A DNA stretch of 64,000 bases, from contig NC_016131.3 in NCBI RefSeq assembly GCF_000005505.3, forward strand, positions 25,473,001-25,537,000. Reading direction: 5' to 3'. How positions within the stretch are numbered: the first letter of the stretch is position 1; every line of letters begins with the position of its first letter. A program made the translations under genes and the position numbers. The notes beneath the pieces are model-generated. The model saw only the letters and a program-made list of their open reading frames with translations. It searched no databases and was not told where the DNA came from. The DNA comes from Brachypodium distachyon (lineage: Eukaryota > Streptophyta > Magnoliopsida > Poales > Poaceae). Below are positions 26,101-38,367 of this stretch, in pieces.

Positions 26101-28077
26101 CTATTTTTTTCATAAAATCATTTCACGTAATAAAACAAATCTGGGGGATATTCCTGCCATCATGTGACTTCTGAGTGCTCCACATGATATCACTGGAGCG
26201 AGTGCAGCAACCTAGACTAGAAGCAGAAATATGTAAAGAGCGTACCTAAACATGGAAAGGTCATCAACATCTTGGTTCAGAATACATGTGATTGAACGAA
26301 TAATCGTTTCCATAGGAAGAATCTCAACTTTCATCACTGTTGCAACAATCCGTGCAAAATCAAAACAAACCTGTTGCACCAAATTGATTACCCTTGTCAA
26401 AGGTACATAGGTATAACCAAAACCAAAAGTATAGAAAGGCTCACATACCAACCTTGTGCAAGGATTCATCCCCATAGCAGAGGATAGAACAAGCAGAGGA
26501 AACAAATTGCATGCTAACAAGCCCTTCAACATAGAGGGTCCCATCTGTAAGACATTTGTTGATGAGTGTAATCAATGAAGTGACAAATGGACGCCACCTC
26601 ATATCACCAGTCAGATCAACCAGCACACCAGGTCCATTCTTAGGCTGGCAACTGTCTGGGAGCTCACTAAAAAAACCAGGGAATTCCAAAATATCTGAGA
26701 AGGAACCACAGAGGCATTTAACAAGGCATCTGGAAAGTACACCACATGGCTTTTCCGCACGCTTTGATGCTACATATAGTACATCTGTTGGATTTGACAA
26801 AAAGTTCAATTTCCAAACTTCTTGACATAACATAAAACTGAAATCCTACAATTGTACATCGACAGACGACAGTAACAAAATAAGGGAACAGAAACACAGG
26901 CCTTCTATTGCAACCATGGAATCCAAGAAGAACTGCCTGTAGGCTTCTCTGTCACCTGTGCGGAGAAGTGAGAGAAGAGACCAAACCGCGTCGAATGTGA
27001 TCGACCTGCATCAGTGAGTACATCACACATATGTAAACAACAGGCAGCACGTGTAACAAGTAGTTATCTGGAAACCATGATCCTACTGAATTCGTTAAAA
27101 ACATTATTAGGATAAACTAACCAATTCGAGCTTGCAGGCCTCATTATTTATTATTACTAGATCACAGTTTTATACGGCTATCCTTTGTTCAAACATCCAG
27201 CATTTTCCCTGCCAACAAGCGACGCAAACAAAATGGTACTTCTGCTACAACGCAAACAGCATCAGCTAATTTAATTCACCACCATATGTCTCACGCTGAG
27301 ACACACACCTTCAATATTGCAGTCATTGAAGATAATGGTGCATACTAGGTCTAATAACTGTGTAAGAAAGAAAATAGCCCCCTCTTTTATATGCAATATA
27401 TATTCTCCTTGAGTCTCTCTCATTGAACTCGCAACCCCCACCACCGAACTCAGGTACGAATATAACCGAGCGACATATGTCAATGTGGAGATACAATAAG
27501 CTCACAAAATTCACAATGAAATCCTTAAATCCATGTGAAGTGAAATTGGGCTAGGGTTTACACAGGGGAAAGAGGGGGGAAGGGGACCGGAGAGGAAGGC
27601 AGTACCCGAAGTCGGGGTCAGCGAAGAAGGGGAAGATGCGGCCGATGACGCGGATGACCTCGGCGGCGCGGCCATTGAAGAAGACCCCGGGGTTCCGGCG
27701 CGCCGTGTAGTCGAGCAGCTTCAGAACCACGGTGGTCTCCCTCTTGTTCGCTGCATCTCGTAAAGAGCGTGATCACAGAGTACGGGTCAGCATAACCGTC
27801 GCCATCCGTCTGAGGGGAATGGAGCCGTAGGGAGTAGGGGACTGGGGGGAGACGAACCGGTGGGGGAGGGTAGGACGTGGTCGCGGAGGAGGATGGAGAG
27901 GACCTCCCGGAGCTTGTCCTCGTAGTGGACGGAGGAGGGGCCTGTGGTCGAGGACCCCGCGATGAGCTCGCGGAGCTCCTTGGTGTATCTGGCGAAGGTG
28001 GACATGCTTGGCCGCCGATCGCCGCCGCCGCCGCCGACACCGGAGCCGGAGCCGGAGCGGAAGGGTTCCGCCGCCAC
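17172..28077 (-). CDS. ATR: ATR serine/threonine protein kinase
   Basis: PI3K-like checkpoint kinase that senses RPA-coated single-stranded DNA and replication stress in the nucleus. Coding exons, 5' to 3': 28077-27858, 27750-27606, 27005-26902, 26784-26453, 26370-26246, 26015-25241, 25155-25080, 24623-24272, 24041-22788, 22696-19378, 19283-18714, 18379-17753, 17643-17449, 17339-17172. They total 8262 nt, or 2753 aa, close to known plant ATR; every junction keeps phase. The N-terminal two thirds is HEAT-like helical repeats, followed by the FAT region. The kinase core lies in exon 12 with CKPKDDLRKDARMMEF, catalytic loop GLGDRHGENILF (about 2588-2599) and HVDF (about 2608-2611). The last exon is the FATC tail ending KMYIWWMPWF. 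The start could instead be the in-frame ATG at 28005. Intron 3 (26785-26901) appears to use a GC donor. Confidence 0.95.
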
Positions 28078-29370
28078 TTTTCCCTCCTTAATTTCGAAAC
28101 GGAGTCCCAGACTGGAGACCGGAGGCAGCGGCCGCCATGTTTTTTCTTCTCTTCTTCTTTTCGTTTTCCTCGGTTTCTTTTGCGGAAATTTCTTGGGATA
28201 TGGAGTAGGCCCAGTCTAAAGATGAGTAACCAATGAATGACCCGAGCCCATACAGCTCTCAACTCTTGGCTGGGCTGGAACTCAAGTTGGGCCCAAAACA
28301 CCTCCTGAGAAGCCCAAGTGACTACTTCCTCCGTTTCATAAATTTTGTCTCAAATTTGTCCAAAAATAGATGTATATATTCCTAACACATGTAATATTTC
28401 GACGAGAATTAAGGAATGGAGAGAGTATTTGATATCTTGGGGTCCTCTCAAAAAACAAATTGATATCTTCGGCTGGCCAAGTTTATATGGTTTGTTTGTC
28501 CAATCGACGCAGAGTCTAAGAGTTTTATTTCAAAAATATTCACAATACTTCGTGTCAAAGAAGGATATTCATGATACTTTTTCATGCATTACTGAATTTG
28601 ATCAATGAAACTTGTGTGTGTAGGTTGTAGAGGATTTATTTCAGGATTTGACCAGTGATATATTTCTGAATGAAAGATGACGAAACTGTCAATGCCAGGG
28701 CTGCTACTCTTTTTCTAGATGAGTCGTCTACAGAGTCTTCGTCACCTAAAACCCGCTGGTTCAGTCTTTGAAAGATGCTTATAGAGACAGAGTTGCATGG
28801 CTACGTTCATAGGGGTGAGTTGTGTGCATATTTGTGAACGGTGTACCATGTTTTTAAAAAAAAAATAGCACATAAAAGCCTTGGCCTTTTCTTCTTTGTG
28901 TTCTCTTTTATTTAACAAAACAGTGTTCTTTGCCTTCGGGGAGGGCCGGTGATCAACTACTCCGCTCGTGTGCATGTCATGACATGTGTTGGAGCTGTAC
29001 ATTGCTATTCTTCAGATTCATTAATCGCTAGATGCTGCATTTGATGACATGTGTTGGAGCTTAATTTTTCTTTTTTGACAACTGCTCCACCTTCGGCAAG
29101 GGCCGTTGATCAACTACTTTGTTTCTCAGCATATTGGTTTTACATGGTTACCACCACATTGTCAAATTGTCATCCTGGAAGCGACAGCTTACCGAAGGTG
29201 AGGAAAGGAGACTAAACACGAACACATCATATATCTCTTAATTCTGACACTGCCTATCAATATCCATTTATTCAGTGCCCGAGAAGAGCACCACGCTGTT
29301 ACAATTAACCTCGCAGCGAAGCAGCCTTAATGCAGATTATACATGGTTCAGAATCATGGCGAGAAGCCGG
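28078..29370. other. ATR upstream region and rhodanese 3' region
   Basis: Intergenic. Bases just above 28077 are the ATR 5' UTR and promoter. The interval holds a Stowaway-like MITE at 28323-28428 and two short direct repeats with CCTTCGG and GATCAACTACT (about 28933 and 29091). No gene was recognised. Confidence 0.5.
28323..28428. mobile_element. Stowaway-like MITE
   Basis: About 106 bp between TA dinucleotides. The left end is CTTCCTCCGTTTCATAAATT and the right end, ATGGAGAGAG, forms an inverted counterpart. Internal GTCTCAAATTTGTCC and ACATGTAATATTTCG match the elements at 9787 and 38061. The size and TA target fit Tc1/mariner-derived Stowaway elements. Confidence 0.7.
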
Positions 29371-31262
29371 TCACCGGACGTTGACGGGCAGTCCATTCTC
29401 CCTCCAAGCAGAAAACCCTCCGGCGATGTCGGTCACGGCAGTGAACCCCTGGAAGAACAAGACAATCAAACCATCTCATATCACAGAGATCCAGGAACCA
29501 TTTCCATGTGATAGAAATTAACTGGGCATATGGCCATGGGTATGTGTATCCTTACCGCGGAGCAGAGTTCGGCTGCTGCCATGAGAGACCTCCTGCCGCT
29601 CTGGCATCCCTGTAATTTTAGCAAGGACAGAAGTTCTCCAAGATGTAAGGAACATTCGATGGTATTGAAGAGAACAGAACATGCCAGAGATTGTTCAGAT
29701 TCTGGAATCACGGGCTGCGAAACGTACAATGATGATCTCATCGTCCCTCCTGAAGATCGCCGACACTTGCTCGAGAAATTGTGAGTTCTTCGTCATCCCT
29801 GCGGACGGTAGACAATCTCTAATATGTTGAGCACGAACCAAACCTATTGGTGTGTTCATTTTGGTATACAGTGGTGCAGCACTGACATAAAGTAGTGCCC
29901 CTTCCGCTCAATTTTTGTGTCATATAAATCTAGTTGGTAACCTTTGAGGACTATATATACAACTGCATGCCTTCCCGGCCCAGAGGTACACAGATCATAT
30001 CGGCACGCTTTTCGTAAAAAGTACAAAGAAAGAAAAGAATCATAACATGCTCAATTGCCCATGATCCCAAAATAAGTGACGATGCCCCCTTGCAGCGCCG
30101 AGACGCCACTGCCGTTTCGATTTTTAAGGTTACAAGTTGAAACAAAGCGTAAAGCCCAAAACCCATTCATGTATAAATGCAGCATTGCTGCCACTTTGAG
30201 ACCAACTCACTAGCTTGTGGTGTGGTGCTGAGCTTGAAATGGAACAGATATGCATCGCTGGACTGAACTCTTTTTTTTTTAGCAATTCTGAAACCACTCG
30301 ATATCTTTCCATTGGACTAGATGATCACCAGTGGTAATTAAAACTCGCAAGATAAATTAAAGCGACAGGCCGGAGAGAAGAACAATTGGACTGTTGGGTC
30401 GGGAACTTGGGATTTATTTACCTGAGCCGGTCTTGTACAAGTAGGGGATGTTCACGGCCCCTGCTGGATGGCCACCGCCGAACTCACCCTCGGTTCTGCA
30501 CAAAAGCAGCACGCATCAAACCGATCGAGTTAGCCGTTTCGATCATGGTACAGATGCATGAAGGGAGGATTTTAATTTATCCGACGATAAAATCTTATTC
30601 TGGATCGATTTAAAATGTGCGTCGTTTTCTCATGTTTTTCATGTACTGGAATTCTGCTGTCAGTTGTGACTTCAGTGCAGACAGAGGCAGGGGTGATTGA
30701 TCGAGTACCTGACATCAAGGTAGCGGTGGCCGGCGAGCTGTAGCTCGTGGGCGACGCGCACCGGCACCGAAGGCGGCACGGCCGCCACCTCCGCCTCCCC
30801 CGCGCGCAACCCCCCGGCGGCGCCGGACCTGGAGAAGAAGAAGACACCACAGAAGCGCGGATGCTCTGCTTCAAACATCCGCATGGATAAAGACTGGCCA
30901 GGCCTGCACCCAATCCCCAATCTTATATAACTACGGAGTACAAATCATCACCTGACGGAGCCGAGCATCCTCCTGGCGGCGCCCGGCCTCCCCGCCGCCG
31001 ACGCCATGACCCGGACAGAACTTCTCGCGGCGCCGCCGTGCCGCAGTACACTGCGACGGCGTAAACAGAACAGAGCGTCGTTGGCGGCGATCGAGATGGG
31101 ATACAAAGACTCGGCAGCTGATCGAAACGGGAAGGAATAATTCATGGTTGATTACTGCTTGATAAATTACCTGCACGCGAGGAGCAGTGGCGGCGGGTGG
31201 GCGTGGAGGAGGAGGAGGGACGGGATGGAGACGCCGCCGCGGCCGAAGAAGGTTGCAGCCAT
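29371..31262 (-). CDS. chloroplast rhodanese-like sulfurtransferase (STR16/DIN1 type)
   Basis: Single-domain rhodanese transferring sulfane sulfur. Exons, 5' to 3': 31262-31171, 31050-30952, 30828-30709, 30495-30422, 29798-29728, 29609-29556, 29448-29371, giving 195 aa with all phases consistent. The first two exons (about residues 1-64) are rich in A, R, S and L with almost no acids, as in a plastid transit peptide. The rhodanese domain follows from VPVRVAHELQLAGHRYLDVR. The active-site loop is CQSGRR with catalytic Cys at about 154, and the end is TDIAGGFSAWRENGLPVNVR. Homologues are dark- or senescence-induced plastid proteins; that role is family knowledge. An in-frame internal ATG (MASAAGRP, about 31005) could give a shorter form lacking the transit peptide. 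Confidence 0.9.
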
Positions 31263-32606
31263 TGGTGCCACCGATCGAGAGCTTCTCTTGTTGTTGGTGG
31301 CAGAGTATTGGGGACTCCGGACGAGGCTAGGCGGCTAGCTGGAGGAGATGGAGACAGAGGTGCACCAGGAAGGAAAGGGATTTTGAATTGAAGTTTCTCT
31401 CCTTCTTCTCCGGTGTCCGTTTGGGCTGCCTCGCTCTTTGCTGGTATTTATGGGGGGATTTGCAGCGTCAGATTCCTTGATTAGATTTTCATTTTTGATT
31501 TTTATAAGTATTCTTGTGCGTTCAGTCATTTCTTTCTATTTACAAAAAACGTGCCGCTTTATTTTGAAGCAAAAGATTAGACCTTTATCAAATGGTTATG
31601 ATTGGCGACCGGAAAATAACTATTTCGAAATCGAGCAAAAGAAAGGCATTCACATTTTGATTTTACCGTCAGCGTGAAAATAGGACATGATGAACGTTTC
31701 TACTCACAAAAACAAAAATATAGCTTGTCATCCCAAATTTCAATTCACATCGCATATGATTCATATGCCATATTGACCTATCCATGTGTTTTTTTTAGAA
31801 CAAGCTTGACGGTTGGCAGTCCGGGAGCTAGCTAGCTAGCTAGCTGAACACGGGCTGCACTATGTGCAGAGACTGCACATACAGCATCCATCCGTGCATG
31901 CATCTGCATGGGTCGGTCGAATCGGATGAGGACGGACGAGTCCGATCGAGTCAGAAGAGGAGAAATGTGACCCATGCACGCATATCCACTCGGTCTGTGC
32001 CGGATAAGATGTTCTTGCCACGTATATCTACTACTACTAGCTTTTCTCAAAAAAAAAAACGTATATCTACTAGCTCCATCTGATCGATCCATCTAATTTT
32101 GCTCCATCGCCACGTACTACGTCCGGGGCCAGTCCGCGCGCGTCTCTCGGACACCGCTAGCTGGCAAATGTAGTCTATCGATTTTCAAAAATATTCGAAC
32201 GATTCTTTTATACTACTTTCAAAAAAGGAACGACATAAAATCGGATGCCATGAGGTGTTTCTGACAAGTAGGACCCACATGTCGGATGTCAGGATCGAAC
32301 CGGGATTTCCTGGGTAGAGAGAGGATCTTAACGGGGTGTCGGGCAAATGCTGACGTGGACAAAAAAAACGGTTCGATCCGTCCGACCTAGCATCCGACAT
32401 GTGGGTTCCACTTGTCAGAAACCACATCAAATGCTCTTAATTATCTGATTTGGGTTCTGTGAGAAGATCTGTCCAAAAAAGTGTGGTTTTGTGAGACTAT
32501 TAGTCATAACTGTGGCCCGTTGAAACCTTATCCTCAAGAAGTGTGGTTTTGTGAAATTTACTCAAAGAAAAAAGAATCCTTAATCTATCCCGGTGGACTG
32601 GGCCGG
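31263..32606. other. intergenic space with an (AGCT)n run
   Basis: Contains the rhodanese upstream region, an (AGCT)n tract at 31826-31845 and the hairpin element at 32244-32436. No gene is supported; the remaining ORFs are short and unrelated to known proteins. Confidence 0.5.
32244..32436. mobile_element. hairpin (foldback) MITE
   Basis: The two arms of about 60-70 bp are inverted copies. The left arm runs through GTTTCTGACAAGTAGGACCC, CATGTCGGATG and GATCGAACC (about 32244-32303). The right arm (about 32366-32436) carries GGTTCGATC, CATCCGACATG, GGGTTCCACTTGTCAG and AAACCACATC. The loop is about 60 bp. No clear target duplication was found, so the superfamily is uncertain. Confidence 0.7.
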
Positions 32607-34943
32607 TCAGTCGGTCATCATCGAGCAGGTCTTGCATGCCAGCAGGGCCAGCTGCTTGAAGCTGATGGGGGCTGTCACCTGGGCCGGCCCATCTTGGAAC
32701 AGCGCCTGGGCCCCCAGCTCAGCGACCCGCTGGGTGGAGTGGACCCAGTCCCAGAACATGTAGGCGTCCCTGTTCCCGCACAGCCTGGAGTTCCGCATGC
32801 ACACCCCTTCCGCGCCCAGCCTCCCACTCCCGCAGCACGCCGTGTCCACGCTCAAGAACCCTGAACAAATCACAAAAAATATCAATCGAAATACATGTCA
32901 CATGGGTCGTCCGATCGTCGCAACATATGTGTTTGGCTTGGATCTCCCCTCAACGACCGGTTTTTTTTTCGCAAACGACCCTTTTGTTTTGAATTGGTAG
33001 TGTATTGTTTTAGTCCAAGCATGCATACCGGACGCCTGCGGGTTGGCGAAGATGGGTTGAAAGAAGGCGAAGGAGTCGCCGAGTGAGTAGGACAGGCCCG
33101 GGAGACTCGTGGCGAGGCTGGCGACCGCCGACTTGATCTTGGCGGCGAGGACCATGGCGAGGCGGTTCATGCCGTCGTTGCACGCCCCCGTGGCGTTGAC
33201 CACGCGGACAAGTGGCACGCATCCGACGGGCCCCACGTTTATGATGCCCAGGTTCCTCGCCCCCATACCATACAGATCCTACATAAGTGTGCATAGATAT
33301 GTGTCAGAATTGAATCGAGCAAGTAGATTAGTGGCCAAGAACCAGTGGTTAAGTAACGTTTTGGATATAGTTTGGAAAGTTTGATCACCAATATAGCTTT
33401 CTAAAATTAGATTCAAAACATGTATCAAACTTATTTTTAATATAGCTTTTTCAAAAATTAGATTTAAAACTTGTCTCAAAAATATTTTCAAAACACGTAT
33501 TATAATTTCTGCAAGTAAGTTACCGTGATGGCAACGGTGTAGTTGGAGACGAGGAAGGTGAATAGGGCAGCAATGTCACCGGGAGTCTTGGCCGTCGACA
33601 GGATGATGTCATTGCTACCAATGCCTAGGAGGAAGAAGGAGTCCGCGAGGAGCTTGGATACCTTGCGGGTGCCCTTGGCGGCCTCCATGGCGGCCTTGGT
33701 CGACGCCATGTAGCGCACCTGCTGCGATAATGGGATGTTCTTTCCCGCATTCTAATGCATGCATACATATTCAAGTTAACCATGTGGTTAGTAAAACATA
33801 TTAATAGTACCGCAGAGTATTAGAGAGTTAGGCTACTCCAAATGCATCATGTCTGAAGGTTGTATCTTAAACATTAAATAGGTACATGTGAGTAGTAAAA
33901 TAGGTTTACGAAAAATATAAATATAACTTATATTGGGTTCCGACCCATGCTATGAGTTACTCCCTGAGGATGCCCTTACAGCCACTATACATGTAAATTA
34001 AGTATATCTCGATCGGTGCGTGATCCCAGAGATAGATCGATCGATCGATCGATCCCCTCGAACAATTAATTAATGGTGCCAAGGTCAACGACTATTTGCG
34101 GCGCTCGATGTATGGCCGGTGCTGTAGTAGGTCAATATGAGCAAATCCACTGACACCGTAATATAAATGGGCATGAAGACGTACTTATAGATCAGTTCAG
34201 TTTAGAAACAAAACAATATAGTAGTACTCCTTCCTGTAAACTCCCCAGAAAAAAAGGCTTACACATGCTAGCTGTAGCTAGTAACAATAAACGGAAGGCT
34301 TCGCCCTCTCGGATAGATACTGAATTACTGATCGATATGCGATGACAAAGGTATTATTGTTGGAGACAAATATGAACAGAAACTTATGTACAGACACATA
34401 ATTAATTAATTGTGCATGCGTGCACTTACAGTGGAGTCGAGAATCCCAGCTCCTGCCGAGGCGAAGCTCACTCCTCTATCCATGGCACCAGGGATCAGAT
34501 AGTTTCGCGATTTCAGCGCCAGGTACGCCACAGGGCTCCTGTCGAACCCAAGATACTTCGCTGCATCCATCCATCCAGTACCAATTCGACATCAATCATC
34601 AATATATGATCATCAATATATAATGCATTGCATGATCATTATGCTTAATTTGGACGGTGATAGATAGATATATGCTACCGATGAAGTCGGCGATGTTGTA
34701 GCCATTGCTGAACCGCCCGGTGGACATGGCGCCGCCGGGGAAGTCGATGCCGAAGAAGGGCTTGTCGGCCCTGGGAACGCCTTGGCCTTTCAAGTGGTTG
34801 TTGTTGCCCACGTCCAGCGTCGAGTCCCCCAGCACGAACATCGCCGGCACCAGCCGCCGTGTCGCCTCACCGGCATCGGCGACGCCGACGAGCACCGGCA
34901 ACACTACTACCAGGCCAACAAGTACAAGACCAAACTTCTTCAT
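32607..34943 (-). CDS. GDSL esterase/lipase, tandem copy 1
   Basis: Secreted SGNH-type hydrolase. Exons, 5' to 3': 34943-34679, 34560-34430, 33751-33524, 33278-33029, 32860-32607, giving 375 aa with all junctions in phase. A hydrophobic signal peptide (MKKFGLVLVGLVVVLPVLVG) precedes block I FVLGDSTLDVGNNN with nucleophile Ser at about 41. The oxyanion Gly block lies in GRFSNGYNIADF, block III is GIGSND, and block V is FWDWVHSTQ with Asp at about 329 and His at about 332. All catalytic elements are present. It is the downstream member of a head-to-tail pair with the gene at 35651. Intron 2 (678 bp) is longer than in its twin and holds a (GATC)n run (34034-34055). The substrate is unknown; family members act on lipids, cutin monomers or acetylated cell-wall polymers. 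Confidence 0.93.
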
Positions 34944-35650
34944 GGCCGCCACACAGCCAGCAAAGCTTGCCAGCTAGAACTAGATAGAGATCAGTTAAGC
35001 TGGCCAGCCTCTAACTAGATTATGTGCTGCTGGTTTGAGGATGATGGCAAGAGGAGGAGAGCTGTACTTTCTTCGATCCATATATATATGTATGATGCAT
35101 TGACCACCAACTATAGCTAGCTGGCCGTCTGGTCGATCTTGTTGTGAAGTAGCGTGCTTTACAGTTCACCTCGAATTCTTATATGCACGCATACATGTGG
35201 ATATATAATTTGTAAGTAACATGCTTCTACCTCCAGGCCTCGATTCCACATGAAAAAAATTAGGGATTGTCTATTTCTTAGTCCTCTAAGAAATAATTAT
35301 CACGTTACGCCAATCTCTCGTAGACAACTAGTATCGTTTTATATTCAGATAAAAGATTATACTACTCCGTAGTATAGTCCTACTGCATTCTCGGGACGTT
35401 ACGGCTCAACTAATTAAACTTGGCCGTAGATATATTATAGCTAGCAGCCAAGCTCGAACTATATAAAAAAGGCCCTCCAAATATAGCTCCAGTCGCACTC
35501 TTATTTGTTACTCCCATCCATCACAAGCTAGAAGTACAACATTACATTACATCCTCTCGATCAAGTCTCGAAACACAAAAGAATCACTATTTGTTCAAGG
35601 AAAAAAAAAGAGAGAATCCTTGCCAGTGGGCTGGCCCGTCATCATCGATC
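34944..35650 (-). promoter_or_regulatory. upstream region of GDSL copy 1
   Basis: Holds the 5' UTR and promoter of the gene at 32607-34943, with a TATA-like run (about 35079-35090). The 3' UTR of the next GDSL gene is at its right end. Much of it (about 35140-35520) is homologous to the region upstream of copy 2 (about 37790-38360), showing that the duplication included the promoter. Confidence 0.6.
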
Positions 35651-37557
35651 TCAGGTCATTCCGGCCAGGGCCAGCTGCTTGAAGCTGATGGGCGCGGTGA
35701 CCTGGGCCGGAGGCCCATCATGAAACAGAGCCTGGGCCGCCAGCTCGGCGGCCCGCTGTGTGGAATGGACCCAGTCAAAGAACATGTAAGCATCTCTGTT
35801 CCCGCACAGCGTGGAGTTCCGCATGCACACCCCTTCCCCGCCCAGCCTCCCTCTCCCGCAGCACGCGCTGTCTGCGCTCACAAACCCTAGAAAAACCAAG
35901 AAAAAAGATGACGCTCAAAATCAGATCATGTGTTCTCTCATTATAATTTCCAATAGCATGCATGTCATTGTTCTTTGATTAGTTTAATTATCTGCGTTTG
36001 ATTAATTACCGGATGCCTGCGGGTTGGCGAAGGTGGCTTGTGAGGCGGCGAAGGAGTCGGCGAGAGAGTAGGAGAGGCCCGGGAGCTTTGGGGCTTGGCT
36101 GGCGACCGCTGACTTGATCGCGGTGGCGAGGCCCATGGCGAGGCGGTTCATGCCGTCGTGGCATGCCCCGGTGGTGTTGAGCACGCGGACACGTGGCACA
36201 CACCCCACTGGCCCCACGTTTATCATGCCGATCTTCCTCGCCCCCATCCCGTACAGATCCTACATGGGCACAAATATGTGTCATAAATGAATTGAGTAGG
36301 TGTCGATCATTGATCTCTGTCGAGTTAAAAGGAGAGTAATGTTTTGGATATAGTTTCAGAGAAATTTTGGAGATTTTGATCATCAATATAGCTTTCAAAA
36401 TTTTGATTCACAACTTGAATCGAAAAATATTTTTAAAATAGTAATAGATTTTCAAGTTACCGTGACGGCGGCGGTGTAGTTGGAGACGAGGACGGTGAAG
36501 AGAGCGGTGACGTCAGCAGGAGTCTTGGGCGTCGACTGGAAAAGATCGTTGCTGCCGATGCCGAGGAGGAAGAAGGAGTCGGCCAGGATCTCGGATGCTT
36601 TGTGGGCACCCACGGCGGCCTCCATGGCGGCCTTGGTCGACGCCATGTACCGCACTTGTTGCGACAACGGGATGTTGTTCCCCGCGTTCTGCATGCATGC
36701 ATATTCAAGTTAGCAATGGTCAACTGTAGACTCGACCTTCTCCTAAAGTGTAAGTCAACACAAGCAAATCCAGCGACAAGTGGTACATACTCTTCCTTTT
36801 ACTCTAGACCCCTACTATAGCTTTTTCCAAAAAAAAATGGGGAAATTAATTAAAGATTTTTGGATACTGATGCGGTCTTCAAAATATAACTTTGTCTGGT
36901 TTTTGCTATATAGAGTAAAAATTAATGTAGATATACACTAAGCCAAGTACAATTAGATGCTACGAAAACGCACTTACATGCTACTAACAACAAATAAACA
37001 GAGACTACACAATTACACATGCATAATTGTGCATGAATTAACTACTTACAGTGGAGTCGAGAATCCCAGCTCCTGCCGAGGCGAAGCTTACTCCTCTATC
37101 CATGGCACTGGGGATCAGATAGTTTCGCGATTTCAGCACCAGGTACGCCACAGGGCTCCTCTCGAACCCAAGATACTTCGCTGCATCCATCCATATATAT
37201 ATCCATCATTTCAACTTCAATCAACATGATCACTACATATATTTACATGATCACTGGGGATCAGATCAGATATTTATACTTACCGATGAAGTCGGCGATG
37301 TTGTAACCGTTGCTGAAACGCCCGGTGGCCTTGGCGCCGCCGGGGAAGTCGATGCCGTAGAATTGCTTGTCGGCCCTGGGCACGTCTTCGCCTTTCAAGT
37401 GGTTGTTGTTGCCCACGTCCAGCGTCGAGTCCCCCAGCACGAACACCGCCGGCACCAACCGCCGCCGTGTCGCCTTACGACTACCGGCATCGGCGCCGAC
37501 ACCGCCGCCGACGAGCACCGCCACCACAAGGCCAACGAGTACAAGACAACCCTTCAT
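35651..37557 (-). CDS. GDSL esterase/lipase, tandem copy 2
   Basis: Paralogue of the preceding gene with identical exon structure. Exons: 37557-37284, 37180-37050, 36688-36461, 36259-36010, 35886-35651; the product is 372 aa. A signal peptide (MKGCLVLVGLVVAVLVGG) precedes block I FVLGDSTLDVGNNN with Ser at about 44. Block III is GIGSND, and block V FFDWVHSTQ has Asp at about 332 and His at about 335. Catalytic residues are intact. Differences from copy 1 are spread along the protein, including an RKATRRR stretch after the signal peptide. Exon 2 is nearly identical at DNA level to that of copy 1, suggesting recent duplication or gene conversion. The substrate is unknown. Confidence 0.93.
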
Positions 37558-37713
37558 GGCCAGCCGCTGGCCTGCAGCAAACAAAGCTAAGAACTAGATG
37601 GAGAAATTGAGCTGCCCGGCGCCGGCCTCTAGATTAATTAGCCTGCCTTGTGTGGCTGATTGATGGTGTAGTGCTTGGTTTGAGGGTTGATGGCAAGAGG
37701 GGGAAATCTGTAG

Positions 37714-37723
37714 TTATATATAA
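37714..37723 (-). promoter_or_regulatory. TATA box of GDSL copy 2
   Basis: TTATATATAA lies about 160 bp upstream of the ATG at 37557 in the expected orientation. Confidence 0.5.
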
Positions 37724-38060
37724 GCCCAAGCACATACGTCCTTCGATCGGGCATTGACCGTACCAACTATAGCTGATTTTGTTGTGGAGTGTACTTTACA
37801 GTTCACCTTGATTTCTTATATGCACGCATACATGCATGTGCATTTGCATGTGGATATATAATATGTAAACAATTAGCATGCTTCTCCCTTGAGGCCTCTC
37901 GATCGATCTGCTGGAAAGAAATTAAAGCTGTTCTGCTCAAGAAGAGGCGACTAGCTTAGGTAGCTAAGCGATGATGATCGATGTCACTTTAGCACGTTAC
38001 GCCGATGGTTCCGTTGGCTCGTCTGCTGTCGACCTCCTTGTCAACTCTCAGGGACAACTA

Positions 38061-38176
38061 ATCTATCCGTCCCATATTAAGTGCCGAAATATTACATGTA
38101 TTTATTCGTATTTTTTATATAGATATGTTCATATCTAGACAAATTTGAGTCACTTAATACAGGATGGAGGGAGTAT
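38061..38176. mobile_element. Stowaway MITE in the GDSL copy 2 promoter
   Basis: About 115 bp, with ends CTATCCGTCCCATATTAAGT and, inverted, TACTCCCTCCATCCTGTATT. The internal ACAAATTTGAG and ATTACATGTA motifs are shared with the element at 28323. The equivalent position upstream of copy 1 (about 35330) reads straight from GACAACTA to TCGTTTTATATTCAG without it. That gives an empty-site comparison. Confidence 0.8.
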
Positions 38177-38367
38177 ATCATTTTCCTCGTTTTATATTCA
38201 GATAACAGAGCAGTGTACTGCACCATCGATCCTTGGATCGTGACAACTCAGCTAATTAGACTTGACGGTAGATGTATTATACGCACATATATAGATGAAT
38301 TTACTCGACAGTACCTATATATATAAAAAGGAACTCCGTATATATATAGTTTCAGTTGCAGTCTCCT

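Noticed and set aside
26441..26456. Alternative donor GTTG|GTATGTGAG for ATR exon 4
   Set aside because: It matches the donor consensus better but adds 4 bases and breaks the frame into the next exon.
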